Shown: positions 35,794 to 48,794 of the stretch, in pieces
How positions within the stretch are numbered: position 1 is the stretch's first letter
How the letters are laid out: each line of letters begins with the position of its first letter
DNA from: Tomocerus qinae
Taxonomy: Eukaryota; Arthropoda; Collembola; Entomobryomorpha; Tomoceridae
Reading direction: 5' to 3'
Length of the DNA stretch: 64,000 nucleotides
NCBI GenBank assembly: GCA_020055645.1
Contig: CM034546.1
Location: 128,733,875 to 128,797,874, forward strand
The notes under the pieces: generated by a model
What the model was told of the DNA's origin: nothing
The model's input: only the letters and a program-made list of their open reading frames with translations
The model's database searches: none
Translations under genes and position numbers: made by a program

Positions 35794-37219
35794 TGACCAT
35801 AGGTAGTAGTAAGATGAAATTTTAGAATATTTTTTGACTATTGAAGTAACTCATTGAGCATACTATTATACCATTATAATGTATATGGTATATTTTATAC
35901 ATTGTGATGGTCGACGTTATATTCATGATTCCAAAAATGTACCACACAAGAAAACCAGGTAAGAACTTTAGACAGAACTCCAAGAGTTGTAAAGCAATTT
36001 TTACATGTATTTTGATGATCAGCAGAGATTTCCAAATCTGAGGTACCGGGAGCTTAAAGTCCTGGTGCATACAAATGTAAATGATCTCTTGACTATCATG
36101 TTCCTCATTAACTTTTTTTGGGAAAGGGCTAAAGGATCCGAGATTACTGATCATACACTAAACCCATGAAGTAAATTCAATAAAGATTCATCAGAACTTT
36201 ATATTTTAAAAATTTCACAATTTTGCCTTTGATTGGAAGATACACGGATCACAAAATGCAAATACAGGATTATGTATCAATTTCAAGTTTCAAACGATGA
36301 TATCTTCGAGCCAGAGACAAAAATGGGAAGTTTTCAAAGTATAACCTCAAGAATAGGTTTTGAAGAATCTTTTTTACACTTACTACATGGGTGTAGGACC
36401 AATAATCTCAGATCTTTTAGGACTTTCCCAAAAAAGTACGAATTTTCGCCATTCCCATTCACCTTCTATGATAATTTTTGCTGGTTACCTAGCAGCCTAT
36501 TTGTGGCAAAAACAGTCTTTTGAAATCTGCACCACTGCCTTAAACGGTGCAAAATTTGCTTTACAGAATCGAAAACTGACTCACTTTTTGGGGAATCTAA
36601 CTTTTATTAAACCAATTCAAAATTCAAAACATCAATGTAAATGGCCGAATTGAATTTTCCCGCACATGAAGTAATAGAAACCTTGAGCGCAGTGAAAGGA
36701 GGAAAAATTTTCATACAGAATGCATGCATTGTTCCTGTTATGAAATTTTTTGTGCCTTGTAAGCCGTAGGAAACTATAGACCGCGCAGTGCATAATTGTG
36801 TAATTGTGTACTGCCACTAGCTGTTCTGCTTTGGACGTGTTGGAATTTGCCTCGTTATGTGCGTTATTATGTGATTGGCTGCGTTTTAGAATTACGGCAA
36901 ATCAACACACGGGAGTACAAACAAACCTACGGAATTAGACTTAAGCCGTTTATTTATAAGGATAAATCTGGTAAAGTACTTGCGCACTCAAATTTACATA
37001 CTGGTTGCACCTTACCTATACTGAAACTTAGATTGGGTTGGGGAATTATTTCGATATAGAGAATTATTACTCGAAGGATATTATTTTGCTCTTGAAAACG
37101 ATGAAAATTGGTATAGTTACCCAGGGAGAGATCTATTTCAATAGGGAGAATTAATTCGATTAATACGGTAGTTGGTTCGTTAGAAGTTGTACAACGTTTT
37201 ATTTTACAACATCAAACAA

Positions 37220-38249
37220 TCTATAATATAATCTCAGACTTGGAAAAAATTACCTGTCTATATATGTCTGTACGTGTGGTAGGGAGAGCCTAGGGAGCCT
37301 GCATATATTACGTAACGCAAAACCCCAACCCCCATGTGTAACGCAAGTGTTGACTGCAACACATTTGAGTACCTCCTCCTCCCATCAACTGCACACGTAA
37401 TGTATGCATGTTCCATAAAAGCAAAATGCGCAAGCCCAAATTAATGTTTTCAATAATGTACTCCAACGCATACCTTCATGTGCTAAATTTAGTACATGGA
37501 GGTATGCGCTAGGGTACATTATTGAAAACATTAATTCTTCTAAACAAACGAAATGAGTCGTTTCATAATATTATTGCAACATTAAAATAATAATAGAAAT
37601 TTACATAAGAAGGTTGAATGGTGGTGAGTCGTGATTAAATGGAAATAAGCGAAAGGGGACGTTTCGTAATGGTCGCAATGTGCCTTATTAAATAGCATTT
37701 CAAAACTTCTAATACAAATTGGTTCCCCTATATCGACAAACTTGTTTAACATTTTTAGTAGAGCTGAGCTGGGTTTACTTTTTTACTACCCTCTTGATTC
37801 CTTTGGCAGTTGGCACACCTTTTTTAGAATTAAATAACAGTCTGGGTAACTAACTATTTATTCTTTAAAAATATTTATTCGTAAGTTGACTCATGCCGTT
37901 TGTACGTTTATCTAAAATCCCACGGGGAATATAATTTCTTTTGATTTAGAAAGGGAGCTTTTTGGTGACTTTTTGGGAATTTTTTCAAAAATGGAATGTT
38001 TCATTGTTCCCTGTATTCGGCGCTACGATCTACAGTTATTATTTTGGTTTAGGAAATTCTTTTTTAGCACGAAGTTGGGGCTGCAGCTAATTTTTCCAAC
38101 CAAAAGTATATTAATTTAAATAAACTTTGTATTTCCAAAGTTAACATAATAACGCAATGGATCTTTTCGAAATTGTTTTTATTACTGTGTTGGGTGGCCT
38201 GCTGAATTTCTCTTGAGTGCTAGGTTTGCCCCTTAGCTGGGTTCACTAG
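37220..38249 (+). mobile_element. Helitron-like element with a paralogous empty site
   Basis: It starts TCTATAATATAATCTCAG after A (37219) and ends CACTAG before T (38250). The same intron of locus 4 reads AACAA|TCATCAG at 47606-47607 without the element. Insertion was therefore between A and T, with no duplication, the hallmark of Helitrons. 1,030 bp, non-coding, and itself carrying a 98-bp palindrome. Confidence 0.75.
37439..37536. mobile_element. 98-bp palindromic MITE nested in the Helitron
   Basis: AATTAATGTTTTCAATAATG at the left is mirrored at the right, with an inner stem GCATACCT...AGGTATGC. Other Helitron copies lack it at this point (GCAAGCCCAATTCCTC). TTAA or AATT could be the target. 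Confidence 0.6.
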
Positions 38250-41200
38250 TCATCAGATATTTTTAAAATTTAAATATTGTATACGATTCGCCAATAGCAT
38301 ACAATGTCAAAACACGTTTCTGGAGTGCGGCGAGATTCACTTCTACGGATTACTCCAAACTTGTCTGGGAGCCAATGAAAACAGAATTTCCGTCAGGATG
38401 ATGCCAATGGAATAACTAAATCTTGGTCAATTGGTGAACCGATCGACGACGATGGAAATGGCAAAGATCTGTGCGTAGATATGCAATTCCCTGGAACCAC
38501 TCCCCCCGTTTGGTCTGCAGCGGATTGTGATTTGGAAAAGTACTTCATTTGCGTACGACCATCGTAAGTACATTTTTTCAGGTGTAGATAAAGTCTTTGC
38601 TGGTATTATCTGCTGACATGCGATTTTTAAACTTATATCCTAAATATCCTTAGTATTGTATCTTACGACACTCTTTTAATGATAAAAATGATAATGCTAA
38701 TACAATCTTAATATTACAAGTAAATCTGGTAATATCAGAAATGTTTTTCAGGAATTCTATTTTAAAAGGTTTCAATTATGATTTTATCGAATGCTCTATT
38801 TTTAGGGAACAGCGCTCAACTGGTGGTACTGCTGCCCAAGTCCAGTGGGAATTAGCTTTGATCACATAAATAAGGCCGTAATGTATCAACTGTATCACAA
38901 AAGGATCTTAGCAAATATTTGTAACCGATAATTGATTGAATCATCATAAATAATCTATTTGCTTGCTTAAAAATCATTATTTTTGAGAAAAAATGTTGAT
39001 ATTTTCATGTCGATCAATTATAATTATTATAAATAAAAAACATTAAATCCTATTCCGTTTACTATTCTTTCCTTTCAAACAATGCATACTAAAATGCATT
39101 AAGTATTCAGAGATGAATTCTTGCAAATTGTTCTTCGATGTCAGTTTTATTGTTTATTTTATGGAGATTATTTAATATGATACATTCACTAGTTTACAAA
39201 GGAAAAAATATTTTATTGTCCAAAATCCATCTCAAAACGAAAACAACATGTTTATTTAGATATCCTGCACGTTCTCCTGAAATGCAAGGGGGTATCAACA
39301 TATATATTTCAATGAAAAGTTTGGTTGACAATGGACTATAACATTACTAATCTGCTAAAATGATAAAGGAAACTTGATGGCATTTTGCAACATGACTTTG
39401 AAGCCACTGTAGTGCTTATGGTTGCGCAAATGACGGCTATAATATTACAATATAATAAATCAGTGTTTCAAATAAAAATTCGTCAAAAACTCCATGAAAA
39501 TCACAACAGTAATACAGTATTAAGTTTAATTTACGATGATATTGTTTTTACTCCTTATTTCTACTGCAAGCAGGGCTTTGGCTGGTAACTAAATTTCAGT
39601 TTTTGATATCTCATTCTTCAGCAACTTCTTTGTCTATCGTTCAAAGCTGCGGAAATTTAATCGCCACTGTCCATGCCATTTTCACTAATTCAGCTCTCCC
39701 AATTCTAAATTTTTTGTACACTCTTACAGACCGTTCAAGGTTATTCACCTTAGGGACAAATATTTAATTTAACAAAATTTTCCTTTTTAATCAACATTAT
39801 TGGAAGACAATTATTTTTAACACGCCGTGGATGGTAATTGCAGTTTACGACATCGTTTTTCCTTAGGGCCGATGGAGGACTGTGCCAAAGCAGAATTCAC
39901 TCAGATACCAATTGGGAATAAAGGATTGATGGGCTATTATTCAAAAAACAATTTAAGGTTATGTATACCATAAAAGATATTGTGCTTATAGTATAGTATC
40001 CTGTTTTATTCTACATCCTTCAAAATCTATAAAGTTTGTTATAGTTAAGCAAAAAAGTAGGTAAGTGCATACATTTATATAATACCCCCTTCGTTGAGGT
40101 AGACAACGTTTTAAAAATAATGTTCATAATTAGTGGACAGGATCTGTGGTTAAAGTATCTTCTAGTACACAAAAAGTTGGGGTAAGTTAAACAAAAACAT
40201 TCCAATTTAAAAGTTGTACAGGTGGTCTCAATAAAAGTTATTTTCTGACTCCTTACGGATATTATTAACTAAAATCAAACTGTGGTTGCTATCAAATATA
40301 GTAATTTCTTTTTTTGTGTAATTTAAGTAGACATTTTGTGTAAATAAAATAACAAAATCCTTTAACGGGTGGCATTATAAACCTCAAACCCAGGAAATAG
40401 GAACATTGTCCTTATAAATGTATACAGTTCAACATTATCTATTTTTGAACCCCATATTTTTGAATTTTTTAAAAATGGTTCCTTTTTCTGACATTAGGAT
40501 TTAATTTCCAAAATCCTGCTTAGAAAGTATCCCCGTCCTAATTAGTTGAATTAAAAATTTTCGGTTGGATATTTTAAACATAGGTAAAATCTAAATTGGA
40601 TAAAAATATTTTTTCAGTTCACGTGGTTTGAGGCTGCCAGTTGTTGCCGATGGTGGAATTTAACTCTGATGAGTGTCACCAATAGGAAAGATATAGACGA
40701 ATACTTTGATTATGAAGCGTGGTGATCCGAGAGACATTGGTTGGGTTGATATTCACGGATTCGGGAGGGACTGGAGAAATCTGAAGGGAGAGTATATCAC
40801 AGATAACGGAATTTTCATAGAAAATCCACCGAAGAAAGTGAATGTGGGAGCTTGCAAAGAAATGGGATTTAAAGCTCCATACCCACCTGGCCCTTCTCCA
40901 ATGTTTGTCTCCGACTATAAACGATGTCAAGACACAATGGTTGACATACTGCATTGCGATGACCGTAAGTTTTTAATTTTAGTATAAAATGGAAATTATT
41001 TATCAACATTCGATATTTATTTACATACGCTGTTAGAGTGTACGCTTATAAATATATCGAAAATTGAAAAATATATAATTTTGTCTTTGAAATATAAGTA
41101 ATATATTCAGAATTCAGAGTAATGTATTCAGACAGACTGAATGTTTTGATTATTTTGTGGTATTAAAATTTCCGTAAATATAACATTTAATTCTATGAAC

Positions 41201-41414
41201 AATAGTTATGTAACCAGGAGTTCAATTGACAGGCGAGAATTTTTTTATTTGGTAGATACTATGGCCCCAGCGCCCCAGGACTGCTATTGGTTTTAGGAAG
41301 ATTTCAAAAGACACTCTTTCAACAAATCATGTAATATCCAATGGCACTAATGTTAATCAAAGTGGGGAATTAATCATGGTTAATATTTAGCATTAGTATC
41401 TCTGTTTTACTAAG

Positions 41415-42054
41415 CAGGGCTGGTTCAAATCTTTTTCGGGACCCTGCGCAGCGTGCCTCCGCGGGGCCCTATGAGCTATCAATATTCAGTCGCATTAAGA
41501 ACTGTAGATTAAAAATAGTTTATTAGTTATAATTTATTAAACTAAGCTAATCAGCTATAAGCTAAATAAGCTGATTAGTTTTACTATATTTTTAAACTTT
41601 TAGCATTAAATTTAGGTACCGGTTGTGCATGTTTTTTCCCAGGCAAGCCAAACAAAGTTGCAATAAAGAATTGCATTCCAAACAAAATTTAAATGGATTT
41701 TTAAATTACCAAAATTCGTGCATGCACCCTGTATGTATCTTGTGTAAAACATGATACCAAAGTAGACTAGTGCACTTATGACAATTTTTGGGCCTGGCCC
41801 GAATGCATGCAAAATCGAGCTTCGTTTGGGTAGGCCTGAAATTTCATGGAAGAGATTTTAATGTATTTATTCAAGCGAACAGCAATAAACTTTTTGGTAT
41901 TTTTGGCAGCCTACTAAAAATAACAAAATAGCCTGAAGCATTAAATTTTTTAGCTTTCTGAGATTTTCTAGATTTTGACTATGCTACTCTAACTCAGCCT
42001 AGGGCCCCTACAAGCGACAGCTGTCCATTTTGCCCTCGTGTAGGAACGGCCCTG
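41415..42054. mobile_element. hAT-like element in locus 4 intron
   Basis: Ends CAGGGCTGGTTCAAATC and GTAGGAACGGCCCTG match as inverted termini over about 12 bases. The flanking octamers no longer match. The right end is also found in locus 3 at 31880-31953. Confidence 0.45.
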
Positions 42055-44146
42055 CTATTATGCATACTAATGAATTATCTGGTTATAAGTATAATTTAAA
42101 AATATAATTTTTTTCAAATTTCGCAGCGGACCCATTGAAACTATTTTTTAATTGTAAGTCACTTTTTAGCATACATAATTATTACTTAGTGTAAAGTGTA
42201 AATTATTATCCTACGAAAAACCTGTGTCACAAAACATTGCTAATGAATAGTGCTCGAACAACTAAATGATTTAAATATATTATATCAATTGTTAAAATTA
42301 ATTTAAAGACGACTGTAAAAAAATCAATATCTCATCGAGTCTGGGTACATGGTATGAGCCGCACTACTGGGCAGATGTTCTGCGTAATGATAAATGCGAT
42401 GGTTCTGGTAAGTATAATTCCATACTTGCAATTATAAGCATCGAACATAAATGTGTGAAAATATATTTTTTATTCTTTAATCATTTTCGATTAGCAATAG
42501 AGACTTCTAAGATTAACTTCTAACAAATAATATAAATGTTCCGACAAAATTTAGGTAAAGCATTATAGACTATTAGTAGTAAAATCTTCCTATTTATATA
42601 TTTGTAGGCGGACCCCCACTTGAACCGGATGCGTAATATTTTTTAATCATTAAATAGTTATTAATGTTTTTTGAAACTAAATAAGCAATATAGATGAAAT
42701 AGAATGTAATAATTGTCTTTTACTAACTAGAGTAAAAGCCAAAGGGATTTGTACTAGTGCTGCCTGGGGTACATATTCTGTTGTAAAAAGTACAGGATCC
42801 ACAGTCAAAGTATCTTATACGAAAAATAAAATTGCGGTAAATTACATTGAAAAGAATATTTTAAAAGTGTAAGTTATCACAATTAAAGAAGTCAAGAGAC
42901 TCATTTTGGGTATAAAAAGTAAGTGTATTTAATTTACAACTAAGAAATCAGAGTTTATTTAATTTTTTCACAAAAGAGGCAAAAAGTGCAAGAATTTTTT
43001 GCGCTTTTATTTTAATATATTATGTACATATGTCAAGCTTTTGTGTTTTTATTTGTTGCACCACCATCGAACACTGGATACGTGCCTGTAAAATAACTAC
43101 CATCAGGAATCAATATCTACCATTAATATTATAGTGATGATATCAATTTACAAAGGTTTATTTTGAAACTAAAAATTTTCAAATACCTCGAACTGTGTTT
43201 CGATAATTACAAGTAAATAATTCTACGTAATTTAAATACTTCAATTACCGATAGAATGAATGTGTAAAATTGCAATGCAGTTAAAATAGTAATTCCCTGG
43301 CCAGAATGTTTAAAGTGAATATATTTACAGTTAACATGGTTTGAGGCTGCAAGTTGTTGCAAGTTTTCGGGCTTAAATCTCGCCAGTGTAACCAATAGAA
43401 AAGATATAGAAGGCTACATGAACATCAAGGGAGCTACTGCTTATAAAGATATTGGTTGGGTGGATATACACGGATTCGGGAGCGACTGGAGAAATCTCAA
43501 GGGCGACTTTATCACCGACTACGACATTTTCGATGAACGACCACAGAAGAAAGGGTTTTGGGGAGGTTGCAAAGAATTTGTTTCTCTGAAACCACCAGGC
43601 TATGTTACAAACTTTGCAAAATGTGATGAAGTACTCAATGATGAACTTTTTTGCGAAGAACGTAAGCCTTTATGATGCTATTTTCTTTGTTGGCGATAAC
43701 TGGAGTCTCGTATTTTGTACCAGAGACGGTAGTTTTCCGCCAATAAAATATTGCTTATAGAAAACGAGAACTTTTTGTAACTTTCAGCACAGTTAGGATA
43801 ATTATGACCTTTGGAGACATTTATTGTTTTAATTTCTATGGTGGATACAGTATACTATGAACACAGCATTCAGACTAGGTTTTGATGGGTTGCAAACCCG
43901 GGTATCTTGAACCCAGGTTTTTCATAACTTAGTTATTCAATTATTGCATTAAATTGCATTGCGTGCCGAAGAAATATTTAATACCCCTCATTCTATGTGC
44001 ACTTGTTTTGATAAACACTTAATATTTCTAAATGCCTAAATTCAGAGACTAGACTCCATTATTTCAGCGTCTGTTACGCATGCAAAATATTTTAATTACT
44101 CTCGTACAGGATTTTCAGATGCATCGCATCTTAAAATGTTGACCCT

Positions 44147-45206
44147 ATTTTTGAAAGGGTGCTATTTAATGTGTCCCTGAAAAAATTTAAAAGTCCCTGA
44201 AAAATAATTGAAACGGTCAATTGCTGACTATGTCCCTTCGTTTTATTAATGGGTCCCTATGGAATTATTTAAAAAGTCCCTACAAATGCTTAAATGGTAC
44301 ATGGACCAATTAGTGTGGTGTTGTCAACGTCATTTCTAGTATAAGACTACAAGGAAATGAATATTGTGTTAAGATTGAGAACTTGGAGGTACAATCAGAT
44401 AAGCTGAAATAAACGACCCAGTTCACTATGGCTAGAATCTCACATTTGTCTCCAACTCTCTGCACAATTAAGATATTGACGCGTTTTCTGTTCTATTACT
44501 TCGCAACTAACATAATATAGCTCCGACACAGAGGAAACATAACCATTGATATTTCAAAATTCAGCTGAAAAAAGATTTTTTTGAAAAAATACGAGACCTA
44601 AGAAGAATCTAATAGAGCCCTTCTTACTTTCTGGACTCAAAGATCTGTGAATTTAAGCAGCAGTGTGGAAGTGTGCTACTGTTAGTGCAAACAGAGTAAA
44701 ATGTCCGTGTAAGCCAAATTTGGTATGCAATTAAGGCAAAGGTTGCCTATTTTAAAAATCGCGCAATTAAATACACAGGGCATACCGGACCCAGATTTTG
44801 AGGGAACTAACTTAATTAAAACAATAACATTAAGAGGTATTTGCGTAACCTCTGCCTTACTTCAACCTAAAATTTGGTTTTCGATGAAGGGGATGCATTT
44901 TTATTTTTCCAACAAGTGTTCACTTCCACCTTTAAAAAATTATTTGAAGCTAAGGAAGGAATTAAAAAACTTTCTAAAAACATTTTTAGTAATGACATTT
45001 CAGAGTCAACGAGTTTCATTATTTTAAGTAAGCAAGACAACTATTTGTCCATGTACCATTTCAACATTTGCAGGGACTTTTTAAATAATTCCATAGGGAC
45101 CCATTAATAAAACGATATGACAAAATCAGCAATTGACGTTTCAATTATTTATCAGGGACTTTTAAATTTTTTCAGGGAACCATTAAATATATCCCTTTTT
45201 GAAATT
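44147..45206. mobile_element. Inverted-repeat element in locus 4 intron
   Basis: 44147-44300 and 45072-45206 are inverse copies (GTCCCTGAAAAAATTTAAAA and complement; GGGTCCCTATGGAATTATTT and complement). The centre is unique and non-coding. The family is unknown. Confidence 0.6.
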
Positions 45207-45594
45207 TCTGGTAACAATAAAGTGGCCAATCTGAATCTGAAAACAGAAAAACAGAAAACAAAAATAATCAAGGAAACAATGTACTAAGTACAACTTTCGG
45301 GGTCCCACAGACGAGAGACTTAGAGTTAGATTCTATAAACGATAGGACTTTTTTCCTAGAATTTTTCACATGCTCACTATTTCTTTCATACCTATGAGAA
45401 ATTAAGTACTTTGGGTTTAACAATATTGGCGAAAGATTAATTTAATCACATGTACCTTAATTATTGTGTCTGTGACAAACATTCTAATATTAACATGTTT
45501 ATTAACATTTTTAAATCAGCGGATCCATTGAAACCTGCGTTCAATTGTAAGTCACAAATTTGACAATTATCAAAATAATTACCTATGATTTATC

Positions 45595-45777
45595 CAGGCA
45601 TCGAACATTTCTTTCAGCCTGGTATCTATGGAAATCGACCTTTGCCCCGCTCCCAATGTAGACGGAACTTGGGAATTTTAACCTGATAGAATACGACGTC
45701 TCCAAAGGGGGCGTGGCACTGGCCGGAGCTAAAGTCTGGAAATTTGGATATGGGTCTGGAAATGTTTTCGATGCCTG
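45595..45777. mobile_element. Small palindromic element, CAGGCATCG family, copy 3
   Basis: 183 bp with ends CAGGCATCGAACATTTC and AATGTTTTCGATGCCTG. GC-rich interior. Intronic, between linker exons of locus 4. Confidence 0.65.
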
Positions 45778-48597
45778 CATTATACAAATGATTAAAGGTA
45801 ACATGTGCAACTATTCATAGACGATTGTGGAAATGCATATCCAACGACTCCGGGTACGTGGTATGAAAAGTACTATTGGTTGAATGTCTTGCGTAACGAC
45901 AATTGCGATGGTTTTGGTGAGTTTTAACTCCAATATCATTAATATAATTTAACGTTATTTATGAAATGAAAATGTATGAAAGTAAAACGTTGTTGTTTAA
46001 TTTGGATAACAGTTTGAAGCCATTAGAATCTAAACTAAAACAAATTCTAGGCTTGTGTGAATAATAATATTTTGTTATTATTATTCTAGGTGGTGCTGGA
46101 CTAGGAACTGCGTATGCCTATTTTTTTTGTTTTTAACAAATATTTTGATAAATAAATATTAATTCATATTATGAAGAAGTAAAATACATTCTATTGCTAG
46201 TAAAATTCACAGGAGTACAGGAAAAAGCGCCACCTGTGTGATTTATTTGAAAAAAACAATTAACACCAATTAGGATAATAACCTAGCTTGTATTTAACTA
46301 TATTTTAGGGGTAAAGGATGGTTCATTTCGGACTCAGATCGAACAAAATTGGTTTCGGGAAATCTCAAACCAATGGATGGAGCAATTATATTCATCTCCG
46401 ATTCTCCAACCAATGTTATCGAACGCCCAACGTGGTTGTCAGCCAATCCAACGAAAGAGTACCCATTTGGCAGTCTACACATGGGTTATTTAAACCTTAT
46501 GACAAATTACCCCTCGCTGCAGAATTTGCTGCTGACGATGTCGTCCTCTCAAAATTTATCCCAGATTCCGGAGATATTGTTGAAGGTCAAATAAATCAAA
46601 AGACGCCAATCACATTTAAAGCCACTGGACTCCCTTACATCACAGCGTCAACACTCGGGTACTTGAAAACTCTCCGATTCTCTCCAATTCACCCGCTGAA
46701 TGGAATTCACGGAACAATGAAACCTAATCCTTCGTCACCCGACACAGCTGAATTCACTGCAGATGCAACTGTCTTTGGATTTTTCATTCCCGATAGTAAT
46801 CCAACATCTCCATATCCAGGACAATTAACTCAAACTTCCCCACCAGAATTTATGCCTTTCGGGGCTCTAAAGCTTCCTGAAAATAATATTCGGGGAGTTT
46901 GGAAGGGTCAATTAGCTACAAATCCCTTGGCTATCTCACCTGGCATGTTGGTGTCGGGTGAAGTACCTAATAAGATCTTATTTAAACCCATCCCTGAAGA
47001 CTAAGGGCTATTTTGTGGCCAGCACGGGATCCCTCCTTCCCTATCTTGGATACTTGACGAAAAGCGAACCAAAAATATTCACCTCTAAAGACCAAGAAGA
47101 TATTTCTAAGCCAATGACAGGAACTTGGCACGAAAACGGCTCACCGGAAGGAATTCCAGGAAGCTTTGATCCAGATAGATTGGACCTTCCTCCTGAGTCG
47201 GTGGTTTTTTCTAACGGTCTTGCTGGTTCTGTGAGGAAAATGGGAGGGGGTAGCCCCTTGACAGAAAATGATTTCGACATTAGTAAAGCAAAGGTGTGAT
47301 TTTATACATTAACTATGTGAAATACTATATAATATTCGATTCACAACAATTAAAACAGTTTAAATTCAACAGCTAACTTGGGACAATGCTAAAAAAAGAT
47401 GCGAAGAGTCTGGACTATTGCTCTTAATAATTTCATCTGAAGAAGATAATAAATTGTTGAATGCATCTCCTCGTTTAAAAACTAAACGTAAGGAAGTTTA
47501 AAATTCGCTTAAACTTAAAATAATTTCGTTTTAATAATACAAATATATACATAGTTGGTTCGAAGAAAATTGTATGTACAAAGTTTTATTTTACAACATC
47601 AAACAATCATCAGATATTTTTAAAATTTAAATATTTTATACGATTCGCCAATAGCATACAATGTCAAAACACGTTACTGGAGTGCGGCAAGATTCACATC
47701 CACGGATTACTCCAAACTCGTCTGGGAACCCATGAAAAGAGAATTTCCCAATTTTCGACGGGATAATGCTAATGGAATAACTAAATCTTGGTCAATTGGT
47801 GAACCGATCGACGACGATGGAAATGGCAAAGATCTTTGCGTGGATATGCAATTCACTGGAACCACCCCCGTTTGGTCTGCAGCGGATTGTGATTTGGAAA
47901 AGTACTTCATTTACGTACGACCGTCGTAAGTACACATTTTTGTGTCAGATTATCAGAGTATAGATAAAGGCTTTGCAGGTATTACCAGCTTAGGCTTGTT
48001 AGTCCTGAGATTTAATGTCATTTAAGACAAAATTGAAATGGTTCTACTTGAACCACAGGTAAAGGTCCAAATATTGTCCATATTACATGTAAATCTCCTT
48101 GGAAGATCGCGAATAGTTTTTTAATATTCAATAAATAATAAGTAATTTTAAAGGGTTGAATTATGGTTTTATGGAACGCTCAATAAATTTTTCAGGGAAC
48201 AGCGTTCACCTGGTGGTACAGCCGTCCAAGTTCGCTGGGAATTAGCTTTGATCGCCTAGATGAGGTCACATAATCACATTGAATCAACTTTGGCTGAAAA
48301 AGATACTTTAACATCGATAAAAAATAATTTGACCCTTGAAATTAATATATTTGGTCGGTTAGACAGTGAAAATTCTAAGTTTATGTAAAAAACAATAATA
48401 AAAGTTTTAAAAATATGGCGTAACCTTTATTTTAACTTTGAATAAAATATTGTGAAAGCAAAATGTGCAGGAATCACAATAATAATTATCGGAAATGTTG
48501 CATATCAAAATGTTAAATATACCTATTTAAATAAATAACATGACATAGCATTTCCATATTATTGCCTCATACCTTTCCATACGCATACGCTAAGATC

Positions 48598-48794
48598 CAT
48601 TCGAAACAATTTTAATTTGCAGTGTAACAGGCCCCGCCCACTTACTAAATTCCACACCTTATCGCCGCCCACTAGCCACGCCCCCTATTGACTGAGAACA
48701 CTTAGGCTCCTCCTACATTGGGGGCGGGGCGTAGTGTGAGCGGGCGAAGGCCAATTTCTAAAGCAACCAGCTTACAAGGGATTTTCGATGCCTG
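48598..48794. mobile_element. Small palindromic element, CAGGCATCG family, copy 4
   Basis: The interior AACAGGCCCCGCCC...GGGGGCGGGGCG and right end TTTTCGATGCCTG are clear. The left terminus is worn (TCGAAACAATTTT). It sits 340 bp downstream of locus 4. Confidence 0.5.

Larger units (their letters stand above)
33905..37219. other. Transposon-swollen intron of locus 3
   Basis: The locus 4 equivalent is only 167 bp. This stretch holds a DINE-like copy (34851-35410, inverse), a 43-bp palindrome, a CAGGCATCG-type element, a dispersed repeat (36060-36500) also seen at 53930-54490, and otherwise unrecognised AT-rich sequence. A ~45-bp block GGTCACAGGACCCAGGTCCT recurs at 34295 and 34425. Confidence 0.5.
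26143..38869 (+). pseudogene. C-type-lectin-like gene, locus 3 (multiple frame breaks)
   Basis: Exons: 26143-26234 and 26603-26951 (first CTLD, LTWYEAMCCC ... RLLCVNQK), weak linker exons 27483-27555 and 27733-27790, 27998-28103 and 28555-28900 (second CTLD, intact), 32027-32053, 32200-32295, 32466-32493 (linker), 32719-33713 (repeat domain), 33791-33904 and 38298-38563 (split last CTLD), 38806-38869 (tail, ends WELALIT). Lesions: two extra G near 32766-32771, a frame shift near 33618-33630, one A lost near 33812, and 8 bases lost after 38391 compared with loci 1 and 4. With four independent breaks it is almost certainly not producing the full protein. The intron before the last CTLD half has grown to 4.4 kb through insertions. 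Confidence 0.7.
39867..48259 (+). pseudogene. C-type-lectin-like gene, locus 4 (disrupted, partly intact)
   Basis: Exons: 39867-39958 (first-CTLD start, donor altered), 40133-40181 (fragment left by a 1.6-kb deletion), 40618-40964 (CTLD with one extra T near 40705, stop at 40723), linkers 42127-42153, 42309-42407, 42608-42632; second module 42731-42836 and 43331-43661 (intact CTLD), 45520-45546, 45821-45916, 46090-46111; repeat domain 46309-47293 (extra AT at 46481-46482, TAA at 47002-47004); last CTLD 47373-47487 and 47655-47925; tail 48196-48259 (ends WELALIA, TAG). The final CTLD cysteine is Tyr (TAC at 47912-47914). A shorter product from the intact second module is conceivable, but the full protein is not encoded. 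A possible AATAAA lies at 48397-48402. Confidence 0.7.

Noticed and set aside
32719-47293. Frame breaks in loci 3 and 4 as pure sequencing errors
   Set aside because: Some are in homopolymers (33812, 40705) and could be errors, but the 8-base loss at 38391, the AT insertion at 46481 and the 1.6-kb deletion are not typical of them.
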